The translations under genes were made by a program, and so were the position numbers. The notes beneath the pieces are model-generated. The model was given only the letters and a program-made list of their open reading frames with translations. It made no database searches and was not told where the DNA came from. From Clostridia bacterium (GTDB lineage: Bacteria; Bacillota_A; Clostridia; Christensenellales; Aristaeellaceae): DNA of 11,255 bases. The stretch is from contig JAFWYA010000020.1 of the NCBI GenBank assembly GCA_017517815.1, positions 1 through 11,255 of the forward strand. Direction: 5' to 3'. Positions 1 through 7,746 of the stretch are shown one piece after another (positions within the stretch are counted from its first letter, which is position 1; each line of letters opens with the position of its first letter).

Positions 1-1785
1 CTGTACACCATGCAGCGCTACCTTCAGTACGCTGCTTTGCGCCGCAACAACCTGACCCACTTTGACGCATGGGCGTCCACCTTTGGAGAAACCGCAACGG
101 CCATTGAGCTGGCTCCTGAAGGAACCGGTTATCGTGCCAGAACGAGGTTCAGCAAATTCTTCAATCTACCCGAATTGATGACCATGTTCAAGGAAGTAGC
201 TGACATCAAGACCGCTGACCAGCTTCATCTGCCAACACCCAAGGCAAACTACGAAACCGTCGTGGTCAAACCCAGCGAAATTCAGCAGCAGATGGTGCAG
301 GCGCTTTCAGAGCGCGCTGCAAAGGTGCATGCCAAACAGGTTGATCCCACCCAGGACAATATGCTCAAGATTACGTCCGATGGTCGAAAGCTGGGGCTGG
401 ATCAGCGCCTGATCAACCCTTTGCTGCCGGATGATCCGGGCAGCAAGGTCAATATCTGCATAGACAATGTATATCGTATCTGGAATGACGGACAGGAGAA
501 ACGACTGACCCAGCTTGTGTTTTGCGACATGTCAACGCCCAAGGGGAAAACCGTCAATCCTGATGAGCCAGCCGAATTCAGTGTCTATGATGATGTCCGT
601 GCAAAGCTGATTGAACGAGGTGTTCCGGCAAACGAAATCGCATTCATCCATAACGCTGACACAGAAGCAAAAAAGAAGGAACTGTTTGCAAAAGTCCGTT
701 CAGGCCATGTGCGTGTGCTGATGGGAAGCACAGCAAAAATGGGCGCGGGTACAAATTGTCAGGACAGGCTGATTGCGCTGCACGACCTTGATTGTCCGTG
801 GCGACCCGGTGATCTGGAACAGCGCGCGGGCCGCATTGTACGTCAGGGCAATACCAATCCAGAAGTGTTCATTTATCGCTATGTCACGGAAGGAACCTTT
901 GATGGCTACTTGTGGCAGACGATTGAGAATAAGCAGAAGTTTATTTCTCAGATCATGACCAGCAAAAGTCCTGTACGTTCCTGCGATGACGTGGATGAAA
1001 CAGTGCTGTCCTACGCTGAAATCAAGGCGTTGTGTGCCGGAGACGAAAGAATCAAGGAAAAGATGGATCTGGATATCGACGTTGCCCGTCTGCGCCTGAT
1101 GAAAGCCGACCACCAGAGCAAACGCTACCGGCTGGAAGATCAGCTCCTGAAATTCTTTCCCCAGCAGATTGAAACAACCAAAGGGAACATCGCAGGTTTT
1201 GAAAAAGACGTGCAGACGGTGGCTGATCATCCGCTGCCCAAAGAGGATTTTGTGGGCATGGAGATCATGGGGCGGATGTATACGGAGAAAGAGAAAGCCG
1301 GTGAAGCGCTGCTGAATGCCTGCAAAGAGGCTGGTAAAACAGGAGAGGCGGAAATCGGCCATTATCGCGGCTTTGGTATGAAGGTACAATTCAATCTGTT
1401 CACTAACGAATTTCAGCTCATCCTGCGCGGCGCGATGTCCCATCCTGTAGAGTTGAGCGACAAAATTCTTGGCAACCTGACGCGCATTGAAAACGTGCTG
1501 AACGGCATTCCAAAGCGGATTCAGTCCGAGCGAGAGCAGCTTGAAAACATCTATCAGCAGATGGAAGCCGCGAAAGAGGAATTGGACAAGCCCTTTCCGC
1601 AGGAGGAAGAACTGAAAACCAAAAGCGCTCGGCTGGCTGAGCTGGACGCAGCGCTGAACATGGATGAAAAGAAGCCTGTGGAACATGAGCAGGAAGAAGA
1701 AAGACCGTCCGTAAGGGATGCCTTGAAAAAACCGTGTATTCATGGCAGCAATTCAATGAAAAATACACAGGAACAGGAGAGATGA
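1..1785 (+). CDS. C-terminal part of giant SNF2-type helicase of a Tn1549-like conjugative element (5' truncated)
   Basis: The reading frame is open at base 1, so this is the last 594 codons of a longer protein; family members commonly reach about 2,000 residues or more and often carry an N-terminal DNA methylase domain, which would lie outside the window. What is visible is the helicase C-terminal (RecA-like lobe 2) part. Counting from the Met at base 10, GSTAKMGAGTNCQ lies near residues 239-251 (motif V-like) and QRAGRIVRQG at 271-280 (motif VI with its arginines). The tail is charged and helical (about residues 480-570), probably coiled coil. The stop lies 2 nt before the next gene's start, and that gene's ribosome site is inside this reading frame. 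The exact role in transfer is not established; DNA translocation or protection of the element is an inference. The family call is strong. Confidence 0.88.
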   Translation: MYTMQRYLQYAALRRNNLTHFDAWASTFGETATAIELAPEGTGYRARTRFSKFFNLPELMTMFKEVADIKTADQLHLPTPKANYETVVVKPSEIQQQMVQALSERAAKVHAKQVDPTQDNMLKITSDGRKLGLDQRLINPLLPDDPGSKVNICIDNVYRIWNDGQEKRLTQLVFCDMSTPKGKTVNPDEPAEFSVYDDVRAKLIERGVPANEIAFIHNADTEAKKKELFAKVRSGHVRVLMGSTAKMGAGTNCQDRLIALHDLDCPWRPGDLEQRAGRIVRQGNTNPEVFIYRYVTEGTFDGYLWQTIENKQKFISQIMTSKSPVRSCDDVDETVLSYAEIKALCAGDERIKEKMDLDIDVARLRLMKADHQSKRYRLEDQLLKFFPQQIETTKGNIAGFEKDVQTVADHPLPKEDFVGMEIMGRMYTEKEKAGEALLNACKEAGKTGEAEIGHYRGFGMKVQFNLFTNEFQLILRGAMSHPVELSDKILGNLTRIENVLNGIPKRIQSEREQLENIYQQMEAAKEELDKPFPQEEELKTKSARLAELDAALNMDEKKPVEHEQEEERPSVRDALKKPCIHGSNSMKNTQEQER

Positions 1786-1787
1786 CA

Positions 1788-2597
1788 ATGCTATATGATG
1801 ATCCCCATACGGCTCTTTTCAACAAAATGACTGATGAACAGGAACGTTACAAAGCGGAACTTCTCACAAAGACACCAGAGGAAATTTTGGAGTGTGCCTA
1901 TGAGTTCGCTTTGCGTCAGGATATCCTGTTCAGCCTTGAAAACAACGATCTGACAGAAGAACAGGCAGCGGCGCTGCTTCAAACGGATACTCCGCTTAAC
2001 GACATCGTTCAGACCATTGAGAACCTGGAAACCTCCTATATGGAGATGATTTGGAATGGGATGGAAAACAGGGCAGATGAGGCCATAGCTGCACAGCGTG
2101 CAGAGCTTTTGAAAGAGAAAAAGGATATTCCACTCTATCTCCATGATGTTCAATATGCGAGAGAAAACAATGAAATGGAACAGTACCGCGCCTCTTTTCA
2201 GGCCAATGTAGCCTGCCGTGACGCCATCGACGCCGCCATTCGGGGGCATTATCATGACAACCGACTTGATCCACGCGCAGTGCCGCAGGTGGTTGAGCAG
2301 TTTGGTATGGAGCGCGTGCTGCATGTGCTGGCAGCGACGGCACAGTACAAGGAATGGGATGGACGTATTTCTTTTGAACACAAGGAATGGGCGTTCCATC
2401 GACCCAATCCGGACTCTGCTGAACGCAGTGTCAGTTATGTGGTTCACGGAAGCCATCCGGGATTGGTGAATCTTTTTATGAATCAGGCACGAGAGATGGA
2501 ACAGAATCAGAAGCGACCGTCTGTGATTGAACAGCTGAAATCCGCAAAAACAGCCCAAACGCCAAAGAAACCTGCTTCACGGGAGCCGGAGCGATGA
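1788..2597 (+). CDS. DUF3848/DUF3849 domain protein of conjugative element
   Basis: This 269-residue soluble protein has two parts. Residues about 7-98 (LFNKM...PEEILECAYEF...DLTEEQAAALL) resemble DUF3848. Residues about 110-245, with YARENNEMEQYRAS, an AIRGHYHDNRLDP segment, KEWDGRIS and SHPGLVNLF, resemble DUF3849. Both are families of unknown function that I know from Tn1549-like elements, usually next to the SNF2-type helicase. The frame is open further upstream to an ATG at 1734, and another ATG sits at 1782. I chose 1788 because AGGAG at 1775-1779 lies 8 nt before it but only 2 nt before 1782. The stop overlaps the mobC start (ATGA at 2594-2597), which suggests translational coupling. 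The C-terminus is rich in Lys, Pro and Ala and probably disordered. No catalytic motif is visible and the function is unknown. Confidence 0.8.
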   Translation: MLYDDPHTALFNKMTDEQERYKAELLTKTPEEILECAYEFALRQDILFSLENNDLTEEQAAALLQTDTPLNDIVQTIENLETSYMEMIWNGMENRADEAIAAQRAELLKEKKDIPLYLHDVQYARENNEMEQYRASFQANVACRDAIDAAIRGHYHDNRLDPRAVPQVVEQFGMERVLHVLAATAQYKEWDGRISFEHKEWAFHRPNPDSAERSVSYVVHGSHPGLVNLFMNQAREMEQNQKRPSVIEQLKSAKTAQTPKKPASREPER

Positions 2598-2932
2598 GCG
2601 AGAACCGCACACGTCCCATTCAGCTGAAAGTCCGTGTCAATCAGCAGGAGAAAGAAATCATCCAGCAGAAAATGCAGCAGCTGGGGACAACCAACATGGG
2701 CGCATATTTCAGAAAGATGGCGATTGACGGCTTCATTTTGAAGCTGGATATGGCTGAAATGAAGGAAATGCTTTCCCTGATGCGTCGTATCAGCAGCAAC
2801 ATCAATCAGATTGCCAAACGTGTCAATGAAACAGGGCGTGTCTATGATGCAGATCTGGAGGAAATTCAAAATCAGCAGGAACAGTTATGGTCAGCCATGC
2901 GGGAAGTGCTGCAAAAATTCTCTGTCTTATAA
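2594..2932 (+). CDS. mobC: MobC-like relaxosome accessory protein
   Basis: The product is a 112-residue basic protein. The N-terminal half (about residues 8-50: PIQLKVRVNQQEKEII... GTTNMGAYFRKMAIDG) has the strand-helix-helix look of a ribbon-helix-helix DNA-binding domain. It is followed by NINQIAKRVNETG at 69-81, the conserved core of the bacterial mobilisation protein MobC family. MobC proteins bind near the origin of transfer and help the relaxase open the DNA strands. The start overlaps the previous stop; GGGAG at 2581-2585 lies 8 nt upstream. In related elements the relaxase is found only a few genes downstream, whereas here it lies almost 6.7 kb away beyond a sugar operon. The family assignment is confident; the specific DNA site it binds is not known. 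Confidence 0.88.
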   Translation: MSENRTRPIQLKVRVNQQEKEIIQQKMQQLGTTNMGAYFRKMAIDGFILKLDMAEMKEMLSLMRRISSNINQIAKRVNETGRVYDADLEEIQNQQEQLWSAMREVLQKFSVL

Positions 2933-2943
2933 TGGTCCCCTCC

Positions 2944-2992
2944 CGTATCCTTGTGCATTCGTCTCAAATGAGGTATCACATAAGTGGATACG
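2944..2992. repeat. Inverted repeat in the mobC-downstream gap (possible regulatory hairpin or oriT-like site)
   Basis: The 78-nt gap between mobC and the next gene contains CGTATCC at 2944-2950 and its exact reverse complement GGATACG at 2986-2992, separated by 35 nt. Inside, CTC (2963-2965) and GAG (2970-2972) could form a small inner stem. The right arm ends only 3 nt before the ribosome site of the next gene (2996-3002), so a folded RNA might influence its translation. The left arm is part of TATCCTTG, which resembles but does not match the IncP-type nick-site consensus YATCCTG. The repeat is directly visible; either role is inference. Confidence 0.45.
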
Positions 2993-3010
2993 AAAGAGGA
3001 GGTGCCAGCG

Positions 3011-3310
3011 ATGCTGACCTTTGAGAAGGTGCTGAAAGAATTTGAATTCTATCTCTCGCAGGACGATATGTTTGAAGTGGTGATAACCAGCCGAGGCTAT
3101 ACCGTTCTGGGGTGGGACGAAAGAGCGCAGGACTGGTGTGACACCGTATTCTGCGGCACGCCGGAAGCACTGATGAAAACGCTGCTCAACGCTTATCAAA
3201 ACTATTGGGAATACAAGATTACAGGCGGAATGCGCGATCTGACGGAAAAAGAAGAAAACGCACTCAAGGAGATGGTGCAACTGATGAGCAGACGATGCTT
3301 GACCCGGTGA
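3011..3310 (+). CDS. Conserved hypothetical protein of conjugative element
   Basis: This is a 99-residue, mostly acidic soluble protein without signal peptide or membrane segment. The N-terminal half mixes helix and strand (LTFEKVLKEFEFYL, then FEVVITSRGYTVLGWD), and the C-terminal half is predicted to be mainly helical (TPEALMKTLLNAYQ and TEKEENALKEMVQL). I recognise the general type from Tn1549-like elements, where a small protein of this kind lies between mobC and the CD1845-family gene, but I know no function. An in-frame ATG exists at 2984, but GAGGAGG at 2996-3002 lies 8 nt before 3011, so 3011 is the better start. It is followed 14 nt later by the CD1845-like gene, consistent with one operon. 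Confidence 0.7.
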   Translation: MLTFEKVLKEFEFYLSQDDMFEVVITSRGYTVLGWDERAQDWCDTVFCGTPEALMKTLLNAYQNYWEYKITGGMRDLTEKEENALKEMVQLMSRRCLTR

Positions 3311-3324
3311 AGGGAGGAACGAGA

Positions 3325-3615
3325 ATGATTCGATTGGTATTGAAGGTACTGCTTGCACCGCTGATTGCGCTGATGACGATCATCGCTTTTGTGCTCGGAC
3401 TGATGGTTGCGGTTTCCTCCAAACTGCTGGCGGCTGTTTCCTTTGCACTTGCTGCCTTTGCAGTACCGGTTTTCATCTGTGGGATGAACAAAAGTGGATG
3501 CCTGCTCCTGATTCTTGCCTGGTTCATCAGTCCGCTGGGACTGCCACTCATTGCTGATTTGCTGTGGAGAGTATTAGACAATCTAAGGGGGATCATTCTT
3601 CACTTGATCTTGTAA
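3325..3615 (+). CDS. CD1845-family small membrane protein
   Basis: The product is 96 residues and very hydrophobic, with three likely membrane segments at about residues 4-30, 34-52 and 57-78 and a short amphipathic C-terminal tail. The overall pattern (basic start MIRLVLKVLLAP, a central hydrophobic block, then WFISPLGLPLIADLL) fits the CD1845 family, named after a Clostridioides difficile conjugative transposon gene and typically found beside the relaxase gene in such elements. AGGGAGG at 3311-3317 lies 7 nt before this ATG, which is why I prefer it to the upstream in-frame ATG at 3205, whose extension overlaps the preceding gene. No strong terminator follows, so transcription may read into the sugar operon. 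Its function is unknown; a role in transfer is inferred from position only. Confidence 0.72.
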   Translation: MIRLVLKVLLAPLIALMTIIAFVLGLMVAVSSKLLAAVSFALAAFAVPVFICGMNKSGCLLLILAWFISPLGLPLIADLLWRVLDNLRGIILHLIL

Positions 3616-3654
3616 AAAATCCAACTTGTTGTATGTGTTTTATGCTGAATGAGC

Positions 3655-3684
3655 TTGACAGCATAGAGCTGCATCTGTTAAAAT
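3655..3684 (+). promoter_or_regulatory. Sigma-A-type promoter of the sugar operon
   Basis: A perfect -35 box TTGACA (3655-3660) is followed after 18 nt by TAAAAT (3679-3684), a 5/6 match to the -10 consensus. Transcription would start at about 3691, just before the palindrome at 3696-3707 and some 45 nt before the lacI-type start codon. This is the strongest promoter-like sequence I found by eye and it marks the sugar operon as an independently transcribed unit. Confidence 0.75.
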
Positions 3685-3695
3685 AAAACTATAAA

Positions 3696-3707
3696 GCAAC
3701 CGGTTGC
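3696..3707. promoter_or_regulatory. LacI-family operator palindrome
   Basis: GCAACCGGTTGC is a perfect 12-bp palindrome located at about +6 to +17 relative to the inferred transcription start. It has the central CG and GCAA/TTGC half-sites typical of LacI/GalR-family operators, and the protein encoded immediately downstream belongs to that family. Binding here would block initiation or early elongation, giving autoregulation of the whole operon. The extended site fits the CcpA cre consensus WTGNAANCGNWNNCW at all but one position, so catabolite control by CcpA is an alternative or additional reading. Confidence 0.8.
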
Positions 3708-3734
3708 ACAACGAATATTACAGGGGGCGCTCTC

Positions 3735-4730
3735 ATGGCTTCTACCATCCACGATGTTGCGAAACTGGCAGGGGTCAATTCTTCCACTGTTAGCCGTGTA
3801 CTCAACGGCAAGGCAACCGTGATGGAAGAAACCAGAGAGAAAATCTATGCCGCCATGCGCGAGCTGGATTATCACCCAAATAGCCTTGCCCGCAGCCTGG
3901 CCAACGGCCAGAGCGGGGCGATCGGCGTAGTCGTAGATGCAGAAGATGCGGAAGCATTCAGCAATGTGTTTTTCAACCGCAGTTTGTTTGCCATTGAAAA
4001 GGTTGCACAAGAACGTGGTTATCATGTCATTCTGGCCAATGGAGCCAAGCGCGCAGGCGGTATGGGAAGCATCGAAAAGCTCATGCTGGAGCGCAAGGTG
4101 GACGGCTTGATCCTGCCTCCTTCCACAGTGAAACCCTCCCTTCTCAAAAAGATTCAGTCCTTCCCCTGTGTGGTGCTGGGTCAGCCGGAAGCCGCGCACC
4201 ACGACCTGAGCTGGGTGGATGTAAACAACACACAGGGTGCAGAAACATCCGTGAGGCATCTGATCGAACGCGGCTATCAGCGCATTGCCTACCTTGGTGG
4301 CGAAGGGCGCACTGGCTTCAGTAAGCGCCGCGTTAAGGGCTATGAAAAATCACTGGAAAAGCAGGAGTCTCTTATTTTTCCCACTGACGGTACCGTTGAG
4401 GACGCACATCGTGTTGCGCTGGAAACGCTGAATGCAGCAAATCGTCCAGACGCCTTTTTGTGCAACGATAATATGACCGCCTTTGGTTTGCTGCGTGCCG
4501 CAAAAGAACTTGGTCTTTCTGTGCCTGCACAGGTTGGAGTAGTCACATTTGATAATTATCCGCTGGCTGAGTTTACGGATCCCCCTCTCAGCTCTGTGGA
4601 CGTAGATACTGCCCTTCTGGGTGAACAAGCCGCGAGACTTCTTTTTCAACATATCGATCATCACACGCCGAGCCAGCAGGTGCTTCTGGGTACCACGCTG
4701 ATCGAGCGTGCATCAAGTCATAGGATGTGA
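3735..4730 (+). CDS. LacI/GalR-family transcriptional repressor of the maltodextrin-type operon
   Basis: This 331-residue protein has the standard LacI architecture. An N-terminal helix-turn-helix spans residues 4-24 (TIHDVAKLAGVNSSTVSRVLN), followed by the recognition-domain helices and hinge (YHPNSLARSLANG, 46-58). A periplasmic-binding-protein-like effector domain runs from about 61 to the end. The C-terminal part holds family-typical stretches such as FLCNDNMTAFGLL and VTFDNYPLAEFTDPPLSSV. It probably binds a malto-oligosaccharide or breakdown product and releases the palindrome just upstream of its own gene. AGGGGGC at 3722-3728 sits 7 nt before the ATG. It is the first gene of the operon, with the GH13 gene starting 5 nt after its stop. 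The effector is inferred from the neighbours; MalR-like function is likely but not proven. Confidence 0.9.
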   Translation: MASTIHDVAKLAGVNSSTVSRVLNGKATVMEETREKIYAAMRELDYHPNSLARSLANGQSGAIGVVVDAEDAEAFSNVFFNRSLFAIEKVAQERGYHVILANGAKRAGGMGSIEKLMLERKVDGLILPPSTVKPSLLKKIQSFPCVVLGQPEAAHHDLSWVDVNNTQGAETSVRHLIERGYQRIAYLGGEGRTGFSKRRVKGYEKSLEKQESLIFPTDGTVEDAHRVALETLNAANRPDAFLCNDNMTAFGLLRAAKELGLSVPAQVGVVTFDNYPLAEFTDPPLSSVDVDTALLGEQAARLLFQHIDHHTPSQQVLLGTTLIERASSHRM

Positions 4731-4735
4731 ATGCC

Positions 4736-6424
4736 ATGAATGTCAGTGCCATTCGCCATGAATCTTTGTTGCTGTTTAGGCAACCGCTTGCACGAAATGC
4801 AGTCAGATTTCGTCTGCTGACCGCCAGTGGGGATATTGACCGCTGCAGCATCGTCTTTTGGAAACGCTCCGAACCTGATCAGCGTTTTGCCAAAGCGATG
4901 CATATTCGCACACAGGATCAGCAGACAACAGAATGGATTGCAGAGATCACTTTCCCGGAAGAAGTTCACTACATGAAATATTTCTTTGTGCTTAACGGTA
5001 CAGATGGAGAACAGGCGTACTACTGTGAACACGGCTTCAGCAAGGGGGAGCCAATCGCAGGCTTCTTCGAGCTTTTGCAGGTAAACGCAACGGATATTAT
5101 CGCTCCGCCTGCATGGGCGCGGGGCGCAGTGTATTACCAGATCTTCCCCGATCGTTTCGCCAAGGGCAGCGCTCTGGCTAAATCCCACACGCTTGATGCG
5201 TGGGATGCGCAGCCTACACGCGAAAACTATCTGGGCGGCGATCTGCAGGGCATCCGTCAAAACCTTCCCTACCTGCAAAAGCTGGGAATTGATTGCCTTT
5301 ATCTGACACCTGTGTTTGAAGGCGACTTCAATCACAAATACGCCACCACGGATTACTTCCGCATTGATCCAGACTTCGGTACGGAAGAGGAGCTCAAGGC
5401 GCTGGTGTCGGAAGCCCATGACCGAGGCATCCGCATTCTGCTGGACGGAGTGTTCAATCACTGCGGTATTCACTTTGCTCCCTTTGCAGACCTGATGGAA
5501 AAAGGAGCAAATTCCGCCTATCGTGACTGGTTCTATCCTAAGCGCTTCCCGATTGTCACGGAAGCTGCGTGTTATGAATGCGTGGGTGATTACCCCTATA
5601 TGCCGCGCCTGAATACGACCAATCCGGAGGTGCAGCAGTACATCCTGTCTGTCATGCGTTACTGGATTGAACGCACCGGTATCGACGGCTGGCGGCTGGA
5701 CGTGGCGGATGAACTGGACGTAGGCTGCTTGCAGTACCTGCGCAGAGAAGTGCGCCGAGAGCATCCGGAAGCACTGCTGCTGGGGGAAACATGGGGGGAT
5801 GCAGCCCGCATTCTCGATGGCAACGATCAGTGTGACACCGTAATGAACTACCTCTTCCGCGATGCGATGGTGGATTACTTCGCGTTGAGTGCAATCGACG
5901 AGGAAGGATTGGATCACAGGCTGGAACGCATGCGCATGAAATATCCGGAGGAAACCGTGCGATGCCTGTACAACTGCCTCTCTTCGCATGATACGCCGCG
6001 CTTCCTTACGGTAGCCGGAGGTGAAAAATGGCGGCTCAAGCTGGCCCTCGCCTTCCAGATGCTTTTCCCTGGAAGTCCTGCCATATACTACGGTGAGGAG
6101 ATTGGCATGCAGGGTGAGAACGATCCCGGCTGTCGGGGCGGAATGGCATGGGACTATCAGGATGAGGAGTTGCTGAGCTGGACAAAGGAAATGATCCATC
6201 TTCGGCATCAGCACGAAGCCATCCGCAGCGGCAGCTATCATGTGCTTTGCAAGGACAAACAAAAAAAGCTCTTCGCCTTTGAAAGAGCTTCGGAAGCAGA
6301 AACAATCATCGCCGTGTTTAACTCTGGCGATAGCCCACAGGACTTCGCGGCAGCGGCGGAAACGATCATCGTTCCTGCGCATGCCGTTAAGATCATCAAT
6401 CTTAAAAAGGAGGATACCCCATGA
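4736..6424 (+). CDS. Cytosolic GH13 alpha-glucosidase/neopullulanase-cyclomaltodextrinase type
   Basis: The 562-residue enzyme has an N-terminal beta-sandwich-like region (about 1-120, CBM34-like position) and a (beta/alpha)8 catalytic domain that begins near AVYYQIFPDRF (around 131). Conserved GH13 regions are present: DGVFNH at 237-242, GWRLDVADE with the expected nucleophile Asp322, GETW with the acid/base Glu351, and SSHDT with Asp419 as transition-state stabiliser. MPRLN at 289-293 matches region V of the neopullulanase/cyclomaltodextrinase/maltogenic amylase group (MPKLN), which cleaves cyclodextrins, pullulan and maltodextrins. No signal peptide, so it acts in the cytoplasm on imported sugars. 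A GTG at 4727 is in frame, but AGGATGTGA at 4722-4730 lies 5 nt before ATG 4736. The stop overlaps the binding-protein start (ATGA). Exact substrate is inferred. Confidence 0.9.
   Translation: MNVSAIRHESLLLFRQPLARNAVRFRLLTASGDIDRCSIVFWKRSEPDQRFAKAMHIRTQDQQTTEWIAEITFPEEVHYMKYFFVLNGTDGEQAYYCEHGFSKGEPIAGFFELLQVNATDIIAPPAWARGAVYYQIFPDRFAKGSALAKSHTLDAWDAQPTRENYLGGDLQGIRQNLPYLQKLGIDCLYLTPVFEGDFNHKYATTDYFRIDPDFGTEEELKALVSEAHDRGIRILLDGVFNHCGIHFAPFADLMEKGANSAYRDWFYPKRFPIVTEAACYECVGDYPYMPRLNTTNPEVQQYILSVMRYWIERTGIDGWRLDVADELDVGCLQYLRREVRREHPEALLLGETWGDAARILDGNDQCDTVMNYLFRDAMVDYFALSAIDEEGLDHRLERMRMKYPEETVRCLYNCLSSHDTPRFLTVAGGEKWRLKLALAFQMLFPGSPAIYYGEEIGMQGENDPGCRGGMAWDYQDEELLSWTKEMIHLRHQHEAIRSGSYHVLCKDKQKKLFAFERASEAETIIAVFNSGDSPQDFAAAAETIIVPAHAVKIINLKKEDTP
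4780..4791. promoter_or_regulatory. Possible auxiliary LacI operator inside the GH13 gene
   Basis: GCAACCGCTTGC matches the main operator GCAACCGGTTGC at 11 of 12 positions and keeps both GCAA/TTGC half-sites. It lies 44 nt into the GH13 coding sequence, with its centre 1,084 bp from the main operator. By analogy with other LacI-family systems it could serve DNA looping or act as a roadblock or cre site; chance similarity within coding DNA is also possible. Confidence 0.45.
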
Positions 6425-7674
6425 AGACCATGAAAAAAATTCTGGCGATCCTGCTCAGCGCTGTTCTTGGCTTGGCGGCTTGCACAGCCCTCGCGGAATC
6501 GTCAGAAACCCCTGTGACTCTCAACTTCTGGCACCATTACAGCGCTCAGTCTGCAGAAAATGAGACGCTGATGAACGTGCTCATTCCTCAGTTTGAGAGC
6601 GAGAACCCCGGGATCAAGGTTAACGCCGTATCTCATGAATGGGCAGAGCTGCATGATAAGATTCTTGTCAGCGCCAACGCCAACAGTCTACCGGATGTTG
6701 CCCGCTGCGACATCGCCTGGTTGCCCGAGTTCCAGAAGATGGGCGTGCTGGTCGCTCTCGATCAGGAAATGCCTAACTTTGCTGAAGTAAGCGGCAAGCT
6801 GCTGGACAGCGCCATGTCCACCGCCAGCATCGAAGGCGGTACTTACGCACTGGCTCTGAACACCAACAGCAAAATCCTCTTCTACAACGTGGCCATGCTG
6901 GAGGCTGCCGGTGTGGCGGTGCCTACCACTACTGATGAGTGGATCGAGGCTGTGCGCGCCCTCGGCGGCACCAATGCCAACGGCCAGCAGGTGTGGGGCT
7001 GGAACGAGCCCGCTCTGTCCGGCTGGAATATCTGCCCCTTCATCTGGACCTTCGGCGGCAGCCTGACCAATGAGGATCAGACCGTAGCCACCGGTTACGT
7101 AAATTCCGAAGCCACCGTGAAGGCTGTGGAAACCTTTGCTGCGCTGGCTCAGGAAGGCGTGCTGACCGGTTTTAACAGCGGCGACATCCCCATGACCGAT
7201 GGTTTCGGCACCGGCCGCTATGCCATGATGCTGGAAGGCCCCTGGAAGACTGCCGAACTGGAAGGCGCTTATCCCGATGTGGCTTATGGCACCGCTCCCA
7301 TGCCTGCTGGCGAGGGCGGAAGCATCTCCGTGCTGGGCGGCGAGGACATTGCCATGTTCACCTCTGCCAACAAGGAAGCTGCGTGGAAGTTCATGCAGTT
7401 CATGACCAGCGAATTTGCTCAGACCGAAATGGCCAAGTGCGGCCAGATTCCTGTCAACAAGGCTGCTCTGGAGAGCGACACCGTGAAGAATGCGTCTTAC
7501 GCGCCCTTCATCGAAGCCATCCAGACCGCCAAGGCTCGTCCCACCGTGGCCACCTGGACTGAAATGGACAACGAACTGAGCATGGCCATGACCGCCGTGG
7601 TCAGCGGCGAAAAAACCGCTCAGGAAGCCATGGATGAACTGGCCGTGAAGTTTGACGCTCTGCTCAAACAGTAA
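6421..7674 (+). CDS. Maltose/maltodextrin-type ABC transporter substrate-binding lipoprotein
   Basis: The product is 417 residues. It begins with a signal peptide (MKTMKK, then a hydrophobic core ILAILLSAVLG) ending in a lipobox-like LAAC with Cys21 as the expected lipidated residue; a signal peptidase I site after ALA (23-25) is a weaker alternative. The mature part shows the family 1 solute-binding pattern: TLNFWHHYS near the start, then LIPQFESENPGIKV, PDVARCDIAWLPEFQ, and GRYAMMLEGPW with a late PVNKAALE. It should sit on the outer membrane face and hand sugar to the permeases encoded downstream. The GH13 neighbour points to malto-oligosaccharides as substrate. The start is coupled to the previous stop, with AAAGGAGG at 6406-6413 placed 7 nt upstream. 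Codon use looks more G/C-ending than the neighbours, as expected for a highly expressed gene. Confidence 0.9.
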   Translation: MKTMKKILAILLSAVLGLAACTALAESSETPVTLNFWHHYSAQSAENETLMNVLIPQFESENPGIKVNAVSHEWAELHDKILVSANANSLPDVARCDIAWLPEFQKMGVLVALDQEMPNFAEVSGKLLDSAMSTASIEGGTYALALNTNSKILFYNVAMLEAAGVAVPTTTDEWIEAVRALGGTNANGQQVWGWNEPALSGWNICPFIWTFGGSLTNEDQTVATGYVNSEATVKAVETFAALAQEGVLTGFNSGDIPMTDGFGTGRYAMMLEGPWKTAELEGAYPDVAYGTAPMPAGEGGSISVLGGEDIAMFTSANKEAAWKFMQFMTSEFAQTEMAKCGQIPVNKAALESDTVKNASYAPFIEAIQTAKARPTVATWTEMDNELSMAMTAVVSGEKTAQEAMDELAVKFDALLKQ

Positions 7675-7711
7675 CATCATACCTGACGTATTTGGGAAAG
7701 TCAACCACTTC

Positions 7712-7746
7712 GGCGGGGCGGGCATGCCCGTTCCGCCTCCTTTTTT
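7712..7746 (+). terminator. Intra-operon hairpin with T-tract (probable attenuator)
   Basis: The two arms at 7712-7723 and 7726-7737 are complementary over 12 positions including two G-U pairs; sterically the stem is about 11 bp with a 4-nt loop. A run of six T follows at 7741-7746 after three spacer bases, and the ribosome site AGGAGG of the first permease gene begins two bases later. It has the shape of an intrinsic terminator. Placed between binding-protein and permease genes, it probably causes partial termination or protects the upstream mRNA 3' end, raising the binding protein over the permeases. Confidence 0.78.

Noticed and set aside
700..1743. A 347-codon - strand open frame opposite the helicase
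   Set aside because: The + strand has helicase motifs V and VI; the - strand translation has no family features.
3616..3654. Short palindrome CAACTTGTTG as a terminator of the mob operon
   Set aside because: The stem would be at most three pairs with a four-base loop and there is no T-tract directly after it.
4718..6382. A 554-codon open frame on the - strand opposite the GH13 gene
   Set aside because: The + strand frame has complete GH13 catalytic motifs and a ribosome site; the - strand frame shows no recognisable domain and looks like a codon-bias shadow.
6688..7725. A 345-codon - strand open frame opposite the binding-protein gene
   Set aside because: The translation is rich in His and Gly as expected for the antisense of a G/C-ending biased gene, and it overlaps an unambiguous solute-binding protein.
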